Assembly (NCBI GenBank): GCA_946536225.1 | Contig: CAMNEE010000002.1 | Coordinates: 310,001-374,000, forward strand | Origin: UBA6985 sp946536225 | GTDB taxonomy: Bacteria; Bacillota_I; Bacilli_A; RF39; UBA660 | Direction of reading: 5' to 3' | DNA length: 64,000 bases | Shown: piece after piece, positions 1 to 7,775 of the stretch | Layout of the letters: each line of letters opens with the position of its first letter | How positions within the stretch are numbered: position 1 is the stretch's first letter | Notes under the pieces: model-generated | What the model saw: the letters and a program-made list of their open reading frames with translations, nothing else | Told to the model about the DNA's origin: nothing | Database searches by the model: none | Program-made: the position numbers and the translations under genes

Positions 1-356
1 GAGATAGAGATAAAACTAAAAGACCTATCATGGGTTCTATTGCATCAAACTTATCCAATGTAGCAATTGTTACAAGTGATAATCCTAGAACAGAAGAACC
101 TATGAGAATAATAGATGATATAGTTGCTGGAATAAAAAAGAAAAACTATATAATAGCAGCTGATAGAAAGAAAGCTATTGAACTTGGTGTTAATGCAGCT
201 AAACCTGGAACTGTAGTATTAATTCTTGGAAAAGGTCATGAAGACTATCAAATAATTGGTAGAGAAAAACATCATTTCTCAGATCAAGAAGTTGTAGAAA
301 ACTATATTAAAGAAAAAGAAGAAATTAAAAAATTAGAAAGAAAAAAAAGAGGATAA
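1..356 (+). CDS. murE: UDP-N-acetylmuramyl-tripeptide synthetase MurE, C-terminal part
   Basis: The gene is cut by the window start; about 117 C-terminal codons are visible in the frame beginning at base 3. It opens with DRDKTKRPIMG, the Mur-ligase ADP-binding segment, and then has TSDNPRTEEP. The DNPR motif is the known signature of MurE enzymes that add meso-diaminopimelate rather than lysine to UDP-MurNAc-L-Ala-D-Glu. The GKGHEDYQ segment near the end is also typical of the C-terminal Mur ligase domain. This is a cytoplasmic step of peptidoglycan synthesis, so the organism has a cell wall with mDAP-type stem peptides. The frame ends at TAA 354-356, directly in a bidirectional terminator shared with the convergent exchanger gene. 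Confidence 0.95.
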   Translation, partial: DRDKTKRPIMGSIASNLSNVAIVTSDNPRTEEPMRIIDDIVAGIKKKNYIIAADRKKAIELGVNAAKPGTVVLILGKGHEDYQIIGREKHHFSDQEVVENYIKEKEEIKKLERKKRG

Positions 357-369
357 TAATCCTCTTTTT
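344..369. terminator. Bidirectional terminator murE / exchanger
   Basis: AAAAAGAGGA (344-353) pairs with TCCTCTTTTT (360-369) around a 6-base loop. The A-tract and T-tract give U-runs on both strands, which suits the two convergent genes. Confidence 0.85.
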
Positions 370-1324
370 AAAGTGCCAAAACAAGGAAATAATAAAGTAA
401 GAATAAACCTAACATTATTAAACCATTAAGTCTTGTTATTATTCTTCCTTCAATAGCAAATACAAATAATAAATCAGCTGCTAACATTACCATTACACAG
501 TCAAGTAAGTTAACTTCGCTTGGAATTAAGTTACCATATACTAAAACTGGTAAGGTAAGAACTATACACATATTAAATATATTACTACCAATTATATTAC
601 CAATTAATAAGTCCTGTTCACCTTTTTTGGATGAAACTATTGTAGTTACAAGTTCAGGTAGAGAAGTACCAAATGCAATAATTGTTAAAGCAATTAGTCT
701 TTCGCTTAGACCAATTAAGTTTGCAATTTCAACTGATGAATCAACTACTAAATCAGAACCAAATACAATTCCAACTAATCCAACTATAACAAGTAAGAAT
801 GATTGCCATACACCGAACTGAGGTCTACCACGATATTTTTCCCCATGTTTTAAAGCAGATCTAATAGTATAGTTTAAGAAAACACCAAATATTAATAACA
901 TAACAATAGCGTCTCCTATTGAAAACATATTAACAGTACCATTTTTCAATATTTCATCATTTATAAGTGCTATGAAAACACCTGTAATTAATAAACAAAT
1001 AGGAAGTTCTGCTTTAATTGTGTTATTTTTTACAGCAATTGGTCTAACAAGAGCAGCAAGTCCAATTAGCATGAATATATTAAGCACTCCAGAACCAATT
1101 ACATTACCAAATGTAAGATCGCCTGAGTTGGTTTTTAGTGCTTGAAATGATACAGCAAGTTCTGGTGCCGAGGTACCAAATGCAACAATGGTTAAACCTA
1201 TTATTGTCTTAGGTATTTTAAAATTCATTGCAATAGATGCAGCACCATCTACAAACCAATCAGCTCCCTTTATTAAAAGGGCAAATCCTACTATTAAAAG
1301 ACAAGTATTTAAGAATATTGTCAT
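368..1324 (-). CDS. Calcium/sodium antiporter, CaCA family (YrbG-like)
   Basis: A 318-residue polytopic membrane protein with the two inverted alpha repeats of the Ca2+/cation antiporter superfamily. The first repeat has VAFGTSAPELAVS and the second has IAFGTSLPELVTT, the acidic ion-binding motifs, each followed by a GNVIGSG/GNIIGSN helix. Such proteins exchange Ca2+ for Na+ (or H+) across the plasma membrane. A GTG lies three codons upstream (1333), but the GGAG of the ribosome binding site sits only one base before it and ten bases before the ATG at 1324, so I take the ATG. It is convergent with murE and divergent from the SOS polymerase. The transported ion is inferred from the family. Confidence 0.92.
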   Translation of the reverse strand: MTIFLNTCLLIVGFALLIKGADWFVDGAASIAMNFKIPKTIIGLTIVAFGTSAPELAVSFQALKTNSGDLTFGNVIGSGVLNIFMLIGLAALVRPIAVKNNTIKAELPICLLITGVFIALINDEILKNGTVNMFSIGDAIVMLLIFGVFLNYTIRSALKHGEKYRGRPQFGVWQSFLLVIVGLVGIVFGSDLVVDSSVEIANLIGLSERLIALTIIAFGTSLPELVTTIVSSKKGEQDLLIGNIIGSNIFNMCIVLTLPVLVYGNLIPSEVNLLDCVMVMLAADLLFVFAIEGRIITRLNGLIMLGLFLLYYFLVLAL

Positions 1325-1370
1325 TTTACTCACACTCCATAATTAAATATTAGCATATTATTATTTTAAA

Positions 1371-1399
1371 TTGAATATAGAACGAATGTTTGGTATAAT
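1371..1399 (+). promoter_or_regulatory. Sigma-A promoter of the Y-family polymerase gene
   Basis: TTGAAT (1371-1376), 17-base spacer, TATAAT (1394-1399), with an extended -10 TG at 1391-1392. The LexA box lies inside the spacer. Confidence 0.8.
1379..1392 (+). promoter_or_regulatory. LexA operator (SOS box)
   Basis: The sequence AGAACGAATGTTTG matches the Gram-positive LexA consensus CGAACRNRYGTTYG at every position but the first. It sits between the -35 and -10 elements of the promoter for a Y-family polymerase, where bound LexA would block RNA polymerase. The LexA gene itself is not in the window. Confidence 0.8.
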
Positions 1400-1424
1400 A
1401 CTAATGATTGAAGAGGTGATAAAA

Positions 1425-2927
1425 ATGGATCGAATATTTATGTGTATTGATTTAAAAAGTTTTTATGCCTCAGTTGAATGCCGTGAAAGAGACCTTGATC
1501 CTTTAGATACTAATTTAGTTGTTGCAGATCCTTCAAGAACAACAAAAACAATTTGTTTGGCTGTAAGTCCATCCCTAAAAGCTCATGGAATATCAGGAAG
1601 AGCAAGATTATTTGAAGTTGTATCTCGTGTTAAAGAAGTAAATGATGAACGTCTTAAAAAGTCTTCTCATAAATGTTTTAAAGGTTCTTCTTATATAGCA
1701 TCAGAATTAAAAAGTAATAATGACTTAAAATTAGATTATATAGTTGCACCTCCTCGTATGAAATTATATATGAAATATAGTACTACTATTTATAATGTAT
1801 ATTTAAAATATCTATCAAAAGATGATATATATGTTTATTCAATTGATGAAGTTTTCTGTGATATTACAAATTATTTAAAATTATATAAATGTACTCCTGA
1901 AGAACTTGTTAGAATGATGATTAAAGATGTTTTAAATGTAACAGGTATAACTGCAACAGCAGGAATAGGTACTAATATGTATTTAGCTAAAGTTGCTATG
2001 GATATTGTTGCAAAGCATAGGGATGCAGATGAATATGGGGTACGTCTTGCCCAGATTGATGAAATGTCTTATAGAGAGTTACTATGGAACCATCGTCCTT
2101 TAACAGACTTTTGGAGAGTAGGAAAAGGAATTGCTAAAAAGTTAGAAGAACATCATATGTATACCATGGGAGATGTATGTTTAAAATCAATTGAAGATGA
2201 AGATTTACTTTATAAGTTATTTGGAGTAAATGCTGAATTATTAATAGACCATGCCTGGGGATATGAACCATGTACTATAGAAGATGTAAGAAAATATAAA
2301 CCAACTACTAATAGTATAAGTGTTGGTCAAGTTCTTCATGAACCATATAATTTTTTAAAGGCTCGTCTTATTGTAAGAGAAATGATTGAAGGATTATCTT
2401 TAGATTTGGTTAAAAAACATAAAGTTACATCTCAGTTAGTTTTAACAATTGGGTATGATGTAGATAACCTAAATATTCCTAAGATAAGAGATCACTACTC
2501 AGGTCCAATTACTTTTGATTTTTATGGAAGAGCAGTTCCAAAACATGCTCATGGAACAATTAATATAGATCACAAGACTTCATCATATGAAGTACTTGCA
2601 GAAAAAGTAATTGAATTATTTGATCATATAACTAATATGCAATTATTAATTAGAAGAATAAATATTGCAGCATGTAATATAGTAGATGAAAGAGAAGTAG
2701 AAAAAGAAGTACATATTAAACAAGTAGATTTATTTTCAAACTTTGAAGAAGAAAATAAAAAAAGAGAAATAAGTAAAAAACGTGAAAAAGAAGAACTTGT
2801 TTTAGAAAGAACACTTCTAAATATAAAAGAAAAATATGGTAAGAATGCTATATTAAAAGGAATGAATCTTGAACAAGGTGGTACAGCAATAGATAGAAAC
2901 AGTCAGGTAGGTGGTCACCATGGATAA
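1425..2927 (+). CDS. Y-family translesion DNA polymerase (UmuC/UvrX-like)
   Basis: A 500-residue error-prone polymerase that would bypass DNA lesions. The catalytic N-terminus reads FMCIDLKSFYASVECRERD, with the first metal-binding Asp, and YVYSIDEVFCDIT carries the SIDE catalytic acids; a TAGIGTNMYLAKVA thumb/HhH segment follows, then the little-finger domain. The length and the YolD-like partner downstream place it with the UmuC/YqjW/UvrX branch rather than the shorter DinB. The ATG at 1425 has a GAGGTGAT ribosome site; an upstream in-frame ATG at 1371 lies in the promoter and is rejected. It is transcribed from an SOS-box promoter and overlaps the next gene by 8 bases. The C-terminus (about 430-500) is charged and probably mediates partner binding. 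Confidence 0.92.
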   Translation: MDRIFMCIDLKSFYASVECRERDLDPLDTNLVVADPSRTTKTICLAVSPSLKAHGISGRARLFEVVSRVKEVNDERLKKSSHKCFKGSSYIASELKSNNDLKLDYIVAPPRMKLYMKYSTTIYNVYLKYLSKDDIYVYSIDEVFCDITNYLKLYKCTPEELVRMMIKDVLNVTGITATAGIGTNMYLAKVAMDIVAKHRDADEYGVRLAQIDEMSYRELLWNHRPLTDFWRVGKGIAKKLEEHHMYTMGDVCLKSIEDEDLLYKLFGVNAELLIDHAWGYEPCTIEDVRKYKPTTNSISVGQVLHEPYNFLKARLIVREMIEGLSLDLVKKHKVTSQLVLTIGYDVDNLNIPKIRDHYSGPITFDFYGRAVPKHAHGTINIDHKTSSYEVLAEKVIELFDHITNMQLLIRRINIAACNIVDEREVEKEVHIKQVDLFSNFEEENKKREISKKREKEELVLERTLLNIKEKYGKNAILKGMNLEQGGTAIDRNSQVGGHHG

Positions 2928-3330
2928 GTATGCATCAATTATTAATATTAAACATTTTGAACCTAGACATGAAAGAATGTCTTTATATGCACGTTCTGCC
3001 CAGTTTGCACCATTTGCGGCTCTAACTGGTTATGAAGAGTCAGTAGAAGAAACAGGAAGACTTACAAGTGAGAGAATAGAAATAGAAGAGGGATTAAAAG
3101 AAATCATCAATGGGGAACTTTTAAAGATAAAAGAAGTAATAAAAGAAAAACCAGTTATAAAAGTAACATATTTTGTAAAAGATACTAAAAAGACAGGTGG
3201 TAAATATGTTACTCTAGAAAATTCTATTAAAAGAATAGATGAATATAAAAAAGAATTAGTATTTATTGATAATTCTAAAGTTAAAATAGAAGATGTAATT
3301 AAATTAGACATAAAAAAAAGAGAAACCTAA
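2920..3330 (+). CDS. YolD-like protein, partner of Y-family polymerase
   Basis: 136 residues. The segment RMSLYARSAQFAPFAALTGY is the hallmark of YolD-like proteins, which are encoded next to UmuC-type polymerases in Firmicutes. Their biochemical role is not settled; a polymerase accessory function is assumed from constant co-occurrence. The ATG at 2920 follows AGGTAGGTGG and overlaps the polymerase stop codon by 8 bases, implying translational coupling under the same SOS promoter. A GTG at 2911 in frame is too close to that ribosome site. The C-terminal half (about 70-136) is a Lys/Glu-rich alpha/beta region. Confidence 0.85.
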   Translation: MDKYASIINIKHFEPRHERMSLYARSAQFAPFAALTGYEESVEETGRLTSERIEIEEGLKEIINGELLKIKEVIKEKPVIKVTYFVKDTKKTGGKYVTLENSIKRIDEYKKELVFIDNSKVKIEDVIKLDIKKRET

Positions 3331-3343
3331 GTTTCTTTTTTTA
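3313..3343. terminator. Bidirectional terminator yolD-like / mgtE
   Basis: AGAAAC (3321-3326) pairs with GTTTCT (3331-3336), extended by A/T pairs on both sides and ending in a T-run. It separates two convergent genes. Confidence 0.75.
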
Positions 3344-4675
3344 TAATCCTAAAATAAGTGTTGCTATTTTAAAGTAAATTAATAATGAACATGCATCAAC
3401 AATAGTTGTAATAAATGGACTTGCCATAACTGCTGGGTCAAATCCTATTCTCTTAGCCACCATTGGTAATGTTCCACCAATAATCTTTGCAATAATAACA
3501 GTAATACATAAAGTAACACATACAGCAGCAGCAACTGGAATAGTAACTCTATCAATAACAAGTAATTTTACAAAGTTACATACAGCAAGTACTATTGAAC
3601 AAAGTATAGCAACTCTAATTTCTTTCCATATTACTTTAAATATATCTTTAAATTCAATTTGATTAAGTGATAAAGCACGAATAATAGAAACAGATGCTTG
3701 TCCACCAGCATTACCACCTGTATCCATTAACATTGGTATAAATGCTGTTAATACAGTACAAGCTGCTAACTTACTTTCAAATGAAGAAATAATTCCTCCT
3801 GTAAAAGTAGCTGAAATCATAAGTAATAATAACCAAGGAATACGTGATTTAAATATTTCAAATGTCGTAATCTTATCATATGGTTTATCAACTGGTATGA
3901 TGGCAGCCATCTTTTTCATATCTTCGGTTGCTTCTTCTTCAAGTACATCGACAACATCATCGATAGTAATGATACCAACAAGTCTTTTTTCTGAGTCAAC
4001 TACAGGCATGACAGTGACGTCATACTTCTTAAAGATGTTAGCAACTTCCTCTTGGTCCATTGATGTAGTAGCAAATATTTCTACAGGTTTAGCAAGCTTA
4101 TCAATAGTTTCATCTTTACTAGCAAATAATAAATCTTTTAATTCAACTTTACCATCAAGTCTTCTTTCTTTATCTAGAATGAAAACATTATCGATAGTTT
4201 CATATTCATCAGCACGTTTTTTAAGAATATTAATAGCACTTTCAACTGTAATAGTATTTTTAAGTTCCGCATATTCAGTAGTCATTAAAGAACCAGCTGA
4301 ATCTTCTCTATAATTTAAAAGTTTATTAACATCTTTTCTTGTTTCTTCATTACATTTTTTTAATATTTTATCTACAAGATTAGCAGGCATTTCTTCTAGT
4401 ACATCGGCAGCATCATCTGAGTACATCTCTTCAATAAGGGCAACTGCTTCTTTATCACTTAAGTATTCTAATACTTCAGTTGAAATTGAAGGATCAAATA
4501 ATGCAAATACATCAACTGCATCATCTTTCTTTAATAGTCTAAATAGTACAATTATGTCCTTAATATCAAATTCACTTAATATTTCAGCAATATCTGAATT
4601 GTTCATTTGAGATAATTCTACTTTTAGGATTTTATAGTTTTTCTCTTCTAAAAGAGATTTGATTCTTTCTTCCAT
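3341..4675 (-). CDS. mgtE: Magnesium transporter MgtE
   Basis: A 444-residue Mg2+ channel/transporter of the plasma membrane. The order is an N-terminal superhelical MgtE_N domain (about 1-125, repeated ALIEEMYSDDAADVLEEM-type acidic segments), a CBS pair (about 130-255, MPVVDSEKRLVGIITIDDVV) and a five-helix membrane domain (about 285-444) with the conserved PMLMDTGGNAGGQAS pore segment and DPAVMASPF. In this family Mg2+ binding to the cytosolic domains closes the pore. The start has a strong GGAGG site (4681-4687 region). No M-box riboswitch is evident upstream; instead a short open frame with its own ribosome site overlaps the start (see 4648-4737). Confidence 0.95.
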   Translation of the reverse strand: MEERIKSLLEEKNYKILKVELSQMNNSDIAEILSEFDIKDIIVLFRLLKKDDAVDVFALFDPSISTEVLEYLSDKEAVALIEEMYSDDAADVLEEMPANLVDKILKKCNEETRKDVNKLLNYREDSAGSLMTTEYAELKNTITVESAINILKKRADEYETIDNVFILDKERRLDGKVELKDLLFASKDETIDKLAKPVEIFATTSMDQEEVANIFKKYDVTVMPVVDSEKRLVGIITIDDVVDVLEEEATEDMKKMAAIIPVDKPYDKITTFEIFKSRIPWLLLLMISATFTGGIISSFESKLAACTVLTAFIPMLMDTGGNAGGQASVSIIRALSLNQIEFKDIFKVIWKEIRVAILCSIVLAVCNFVKLLVIDRVTIPVAAAVCVTLCITVIIAKIIGGTLPMVAKRIGFDPAVMASPFITTIVDACSLLIYFKIATLILGL

Positions 4676-4737
4676 AATATACCTCCAAAAGTGATTTTTT
4701 TAAAATAATAACTATGATAATCATTCAGGCTATCCAT
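4648..4737 (-). CDS. Possible 29-codon leader peptide upstream of mgtE
   Basis: An ATG at 4737 opens a frame that runs through the mgtE ribosome site and start codon and stops at TAG 4648-4650, in another frame inside mgtE. An AAAGGAGTGAT ribosome site lies about 12 bases upstream, a slightly long spacing. The peptide starts MDSLNDYHSYYFKK. Because its stop lies past the mgtE start, its translation would affect mgtE initiation. It may be chance in AT-rich DNA; there is no homology evidence. Confidence 0.3.
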   Translation of the reverse strand: MDSLNDYHSYYFKKITFGGILWKKESNLF

Positions 4738-4771
4738 AATAAAACATCACTCCTTTCAGTATTACGATTAC

Positions 4772-4777
4772 ATTATA
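4772..4777 (-). promoter_or_regulatory. Probable -10 box of the mgtE promoter
   Basis: Read on the minus strand, TATAAT occurs about 40 bases upstream of the possible leader ATG and 100 bases upstream of mgtE. The -35 region is T-rich without a clear TTGACA. Confidence 0.45.
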
Positions 4778-4900
4778 TCGTTAATGATGTGAAAAAATAA
4801 CCCCTTTGAATATTTTTTCGCAATACAAGTCCTAATTTTACAATATTTTGTTTTATTTTTCAAATTTCTACTTTATATATTTATACTTAATAGTTTTCTG

Positions 4901-4928
4901 TTGCATTTATAATTATTTTTTTTATAAT
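4901..4928 (+). promoter_or_regulatory. Promoter of the secreted metalloprotease gene
   Basis: TTGCAT (4901-4906), 16-base spacer, TATAAT (4923-4928), about 25 bases before the ATG at 4953. Confidence 0.6.
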
Positions 4929-4952
4929 AAACATTAATTTGGAGGAGTATCT

Positions 4953-5615
4953 ATGAAAGATAAAAGAAAACTTATATCTTTATTTATCTGTTCAATTATT
5001 ATTCTTGTTTGTACAGTATCTTATATTTTTTCTTCATCTTTAGTTAGAAATGAAAAAGGTATACTTGCATATGTTGATGATGTAAAAGTAATAACTACTT
5101 CAACTACTACTAAAAAAGAGTATAAAAAAATAGTTGTTGAAGCTCCTGGTGATGTAAGTGAAAACATTATTAATGTTGCCTATGAAGAATTAAGTTTTAT
5201 TCCAGATACTCTGCAAGATTTATTTGTATCATCTTCATGGCATTTAGTTTTATCTAATGATAATCTTTCAAAAGTATACTTTGATAATAAATATAAAAGT
5301 GTATTAGGATTAACTGAATATGAATCATCTTCCATAATACTTGAAGCAAAAGAAAAGTCTATAAGGGAATCTTTAATTCATGAAATGGGACATTTTCTAG
5401 ACTATATAACTGGATTTACTACCATGGAAAATGATTTTGAAAATAATTACTATAATATTGAATTGAATGAGTTTAAAAGTCATATAAAAAATCCTGGATG
5501 TGTAAGAGATTCTCAAGAATTATTTGCAGAAGAGTTTTTCTATATGTTTAAGGATAAATCAAAATGTACGCCATTAGTATTAAACTTTATACAAACGAAG
5601 TTAAATAGTATATAA
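4953..5615 (+). CDS. Secreted/anchored zinc metalloprotease, anthrax lethal factor-like (ATLF) fold
   Basis: 220 residues with an N-terminal signal anchor (about 8-28) and an extracellular catalytic domain. HEMGH at 143-147 is the HExxH zinc motif, and ELFAEEFF at 189-196 supplies the downstream Glu, probably Glu193. The 46-residue gap between the second His and this Glu matches the ATLF family, in which lethal factor uses HExxH plus a distant Glu in a similar FAE context. The substrate is unknown; ATLF-like domains in commensal Firmicutes are not necessarily toxins. Start has GGAGGA. The next gene follows after 19 bases and may be co-transcribed. Confidence 0.75.
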   Translation: MKDKRKLISLFICSIIILVCTVSYIFSSSLVRNEKGILAYVDDVKVITTSTTTKKEYKKIVVEAPGDVSENIINVAYEELSFIPDTLQDLFVSSSWHLVLSNDNLSKVYFDNKYKSVLGLTEYESSSIILEAKEKSIRESLIHEMGHFLDYITGFTTMENDFENNYYNIELNEFKSHIKNPGCVRDSQELFAEEFFYMFKDKSKCTPLVLNFIQTKLNSI

Positions 5616-5634
5616 TAAAAAAGAGGTAATAAAT

Positions 5635-6147
5635 ATGGAAAAAGATATAAATACAGAATGTAATAATTGTAAAAAGAAAGTAACAAAGAAAAGAAGTGCT
5701 AAAAAAGTAATTACTATAATTACTCTTGTTGCAGTACTTGGTCTAACTGGTGTAGGTATAAAAAAACATATAGATTCTAAACCAACATATACACTTAATG
5801 AAGAAACTAAGAAGAATGAGTTAGATGGAACTATTACATATGGAAAATTTACTGGTTATAGACTTTATACACTAATAGACTTAAATGGTGAAGAAAAATA
5901 TGTAATAGGTAAGAGAACAATAGATGGAATATCTGATCTTTCTAATGGTTTAAAGTATTCTCTTACAAGTGATAAATATAAAACATCAGAAGTATATATA
6001 GCTAAAGAAGAGTATCTTGATGGGTATTTAATTACTTTAGATTATGTTCAACAAGTATATGATTCTACTGATATAGCAAATATATGTGAAGCAATAGAAG
6101 AATATAAATCAAATGTATCTTCTGAAGAGAAAACTCTTACTAGATAG
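5635..6147 (+). CDS. Bitopic membrane protein, unknown function
   Basis: 170 residues that I do not recognise. A short cytoplasmic tail with a Cys-rich CNNCKKK segment (9-15) and many Lys precedes one transmembrane helix (about 24-43), followed by a roughly 125-residue external domain rich in Tyr, Lys and beta-type segments. It sits 19 bases after the ATLF-like protease with its own AGAGGT site, so a role linked to that protease (anchor, inhibitor or chaperone) is possible but unproven. Confidence 0.7.
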   Translation: MEKDINTECNNCKKKVTKKRSAKKVITIITLVAVLGLTGVGIKKHIDSKPTYTLNEETKKNELDGTITYGKFTGYRLYTLIDLNGEEKYVIGKRTIDGISDLSNGLKYSLTSDKYKTSEVYIAKEEYLDGYLITLDYVQQVYDSTDIANICEAIEEYKSNVSSEEKTLTR

Positions 6148-6192
6148 TTTATAAACATTTTAAAAATGTTATAATTATTAAGAGGAGGAAAT

Positions 6193-6846
6193 ATGAATAA
6201 TAATATCAATTTATATTCTAGAGTATTTAGATGGCTAGCAATGGGTTTACTAGTATCATTCTTAGGAGGATATGTTTTATCTCTTAATGACGGAGCACTT
6301 CTAGGACCAATAATTACAAGTGGTACTTGGACTATTGCAATAGTTGTACAAGTATTGATAGCTTTATTATTTGGAGTTTTACTTAAGAAGATAAACTATA
6401 CAACATGTATAATATTCTATCTAATTTATTGTGCTATAACAGGTCTTGATATTGGATGTGTCTTATTAGTATATGAAATGTCTAGTGTTATATATATCTT
6501 TATAGCAACATCTGCTATATTTGCTTTTTTATCATTCATAGGTGATAAATTAAATGTAGATGTAACTAAATTAGGTACTATACTTGTAATATCTTTAATT
6601 GGAGTAATAGTATTTTCAATCTTAAATATGTTAATATTCCATTCAGAAATAACTGCTTTATTTATTGCTATAATAGCTTTAGTAGTTTTCTTAGGATTTA
6701 TTATTTACGATTTAAAGATTGTAGAACCACTTGCAGACTTCTATGGTGAAGATAAAGCTGCTATTTATTCAGCATTTCAATTATATATAGATTTTATAAA
6801 CGTATTTATAAGACTATTAGAAATATTTGGAAAGAGAAGAGATTAG
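6193..6846 (+). CDS. Bax inhibitor-1/YccA family membrane protein
   Basis: 217 residues, about seven transmembrane helices. The C-terminal part has FIIYDLKIVEP and the closing YIDFINVFIRLLEIFG segment, which match the BI-1/TMBIM family, where paired Asp residues control a pH-dependent Ca2+ leak. In bacteria the homologue YetJ conducts Ca2+; the physiological role is mostly unknown. The start has a strong AGGAGGA site. It ends in a strong terminator and stands as its own unit or at the end of the protease group. Confidence 0.85.
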   Translation: MNNNINLYSRVFRWLAMGLLVSFLGGYVLSLNDGALLGPIITSGTWTIAIVVQVLIALLFGVLLKKINYTTCIIFYLIYCAITGLDIGCVLLVYEMSSVIYIFIATSAIFAFLSFIGDKLNVDVTKLGTILVISLIGVIVFSILNMLIFHSEITALFIAIIALVVFLGFIIYDLKIVEPLADFYGEDKAAIYSAFQLYIDFINVFIRLLEIFGKRRD

Positions 6847-6864
6847 TTTTTACTAATCTCTTTT
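6837..6864 (+). terminator. Terminator after BI-1 family gene
   Basis: AAGAGATTAGT pairs perfectly with ACTAATCTCTT, 4-base loop, followed by TTTATTT. Confidence 0.85.
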
Positions 6865-6924
6865 ATTTGACTTATTTAACTAAAAGTACTAGAATAAACG
6901 ACAATTTATGGGGGAAGTGTTGGT

Positions 6925-7650
6925 ATGAAGAAAAATATTCTAAGATTACTTTTTTTAGTACTTGTTTTATTTGTTAACATAAATTTAGTACCACTTGTTT
7001 GGACTACTAATATGCCTACTTATTTAGCTAATGATAATATCATTGCTTTAGTAGATACTGACGAAGAAAAACCAGTAGAAGTTAATCACTTAGTAAAAGA
7101 CTTACAAGAAGAATATAATAATACTGATATTAAAGCAGTACTTACAATAGATAATACTGATTATTCAACTCCGGTTATGCAAACAAAAGATAATAAATTT
7201 TATCTATTCCGTAATCTTTATAAGAAAAAAGATGAATTTGGTACACCATTTGTTGATTATAGAGTAGATTTAAATAATGCTAAAAAAACATTAATATTTG
7301 GTCATAATTCTATATATAGACATATGGCTTTTGAAATACTTAATAATTATTATGAAGAGTCTTATTATAAAGATCATCAATATATAACTTTATATCTAGA
7401 AAATGATATAAAGAAATATCAAATATTCTCTGTCTATGTAGAAACAAAAGACTTTGACTATTATGATATGAAATATACAGAAGAAGAATGGAATAAACAT
7501 ATAAATAAACTTAAGAATAAATCATTCTATGAAACTAATGTAGATGTTGAAAGTGAAGATAATATTTTAATATTACAAACATGTTCTACATCTAAGAAAT
7601 TTAAAACAGATAAATATAAATTCATTATAGTAGTAGCTAAAGAGGTTTAA
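6925..7650 (+). CDS. Class B sortase with Lys in place of catalytic Arg
   Basis: 241 residues with an N-terminal signal anchor (about 5-26) and a sortase beta-barrel. LIFGHN places the catalytic His at 127, and LQTCSTS the catalytic Cys at 220. The strand that normally supplies the catalytic Arg (consensus xRFVV) reads YKFII, so Lys232 appears to take its place. Class B is inferred from the helical insert between the His and Cys strands and from the N-terminal anchor. Such enzymes cleave an NPxTN-like sorting signal and link proteins to the wall or polymerise pilins. No clear substrate with a sorting signal is encoded next to it. Confidence 0.85.
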   Translation: MKKNILRLLFLVLVLFVNINLVPLVWTTNMPTYLANDNIIALVDTDEEKPVEVNHLVKDLQEEYNNTDIKAVLTIDNTDYSTPVMQTKDNKFYLFRNLYKKKDEFGTPFVDYRVDLNNAKKTLIFGHNSIYRHMAFEILNNYYEESYYKDHQYITLYLENDIKKYQIFSVYVETKDFDYYDMKYTEEEWNKHINKLKNKSFYETNVDVESEDNILILQTCSTSKKFKTDKYKFIIVVAKEV

Positions 7651-7651
7651 T

Positions 7652-7717
7652 ATGAGTCTACTATTGTGTAATCTAGTATATTGTTTATTCTTATTAGTAA
7701 TAACGGTTTTAATATAA
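7652..7717 (+). CDS. Possible 21-residue hydrophobic small protein
   Basis: An ATG two bases after the sortase stop is preceded by AAAGAGG inside the sortase end. The frame encodes an almost wholly hydrophobic peptide (MSLLLCNLVYCLFLLVITVL then Ile) long enough for one membrane helix, and the following terminator begins at its stop. This could be a real membrane microprotein co-transcribed with the sortase or chance; only conservation would decide. Confidence 0.3.
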   Translation: MSLLLCNLVYCLFLLVITVLI

Positions 7718-7741
7718 AAGTAGAGTAGTACTCTACTTTTT
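7716..7741 (+). terminator. Terminator after sortase
   Basis: AAAAGTAGAG (7716-7725) pairs perfectly with CTCTACTTTT (7731-7740), 5-base loop, T-tract. Confidence 0.85.
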
Positions 7742-7744
7742 GTA

Positions 7745-7753
7745 TGTTATAAT
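7745..7753 (+). promoter_or_regulatory. Extended -10 promoter of cmk
   Basis: TGTTATAAT is a full extended -10 element, 23 bases upstream of the cmk start. No good -35 is seen; that position lies in the preceding terminator. Confidence 0.55.
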
Positions 7754-7775
7754 ACTATTATAAGAAGGTGAGTAT

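Noticed and set aside
4676..4952. M-box or other known Mg2+ riboswitch before mgtE
   Set aside because: The region lacks the conserved GC-rich stems of the M-box and is almost all A/T; a leader frame is the more visible feature.
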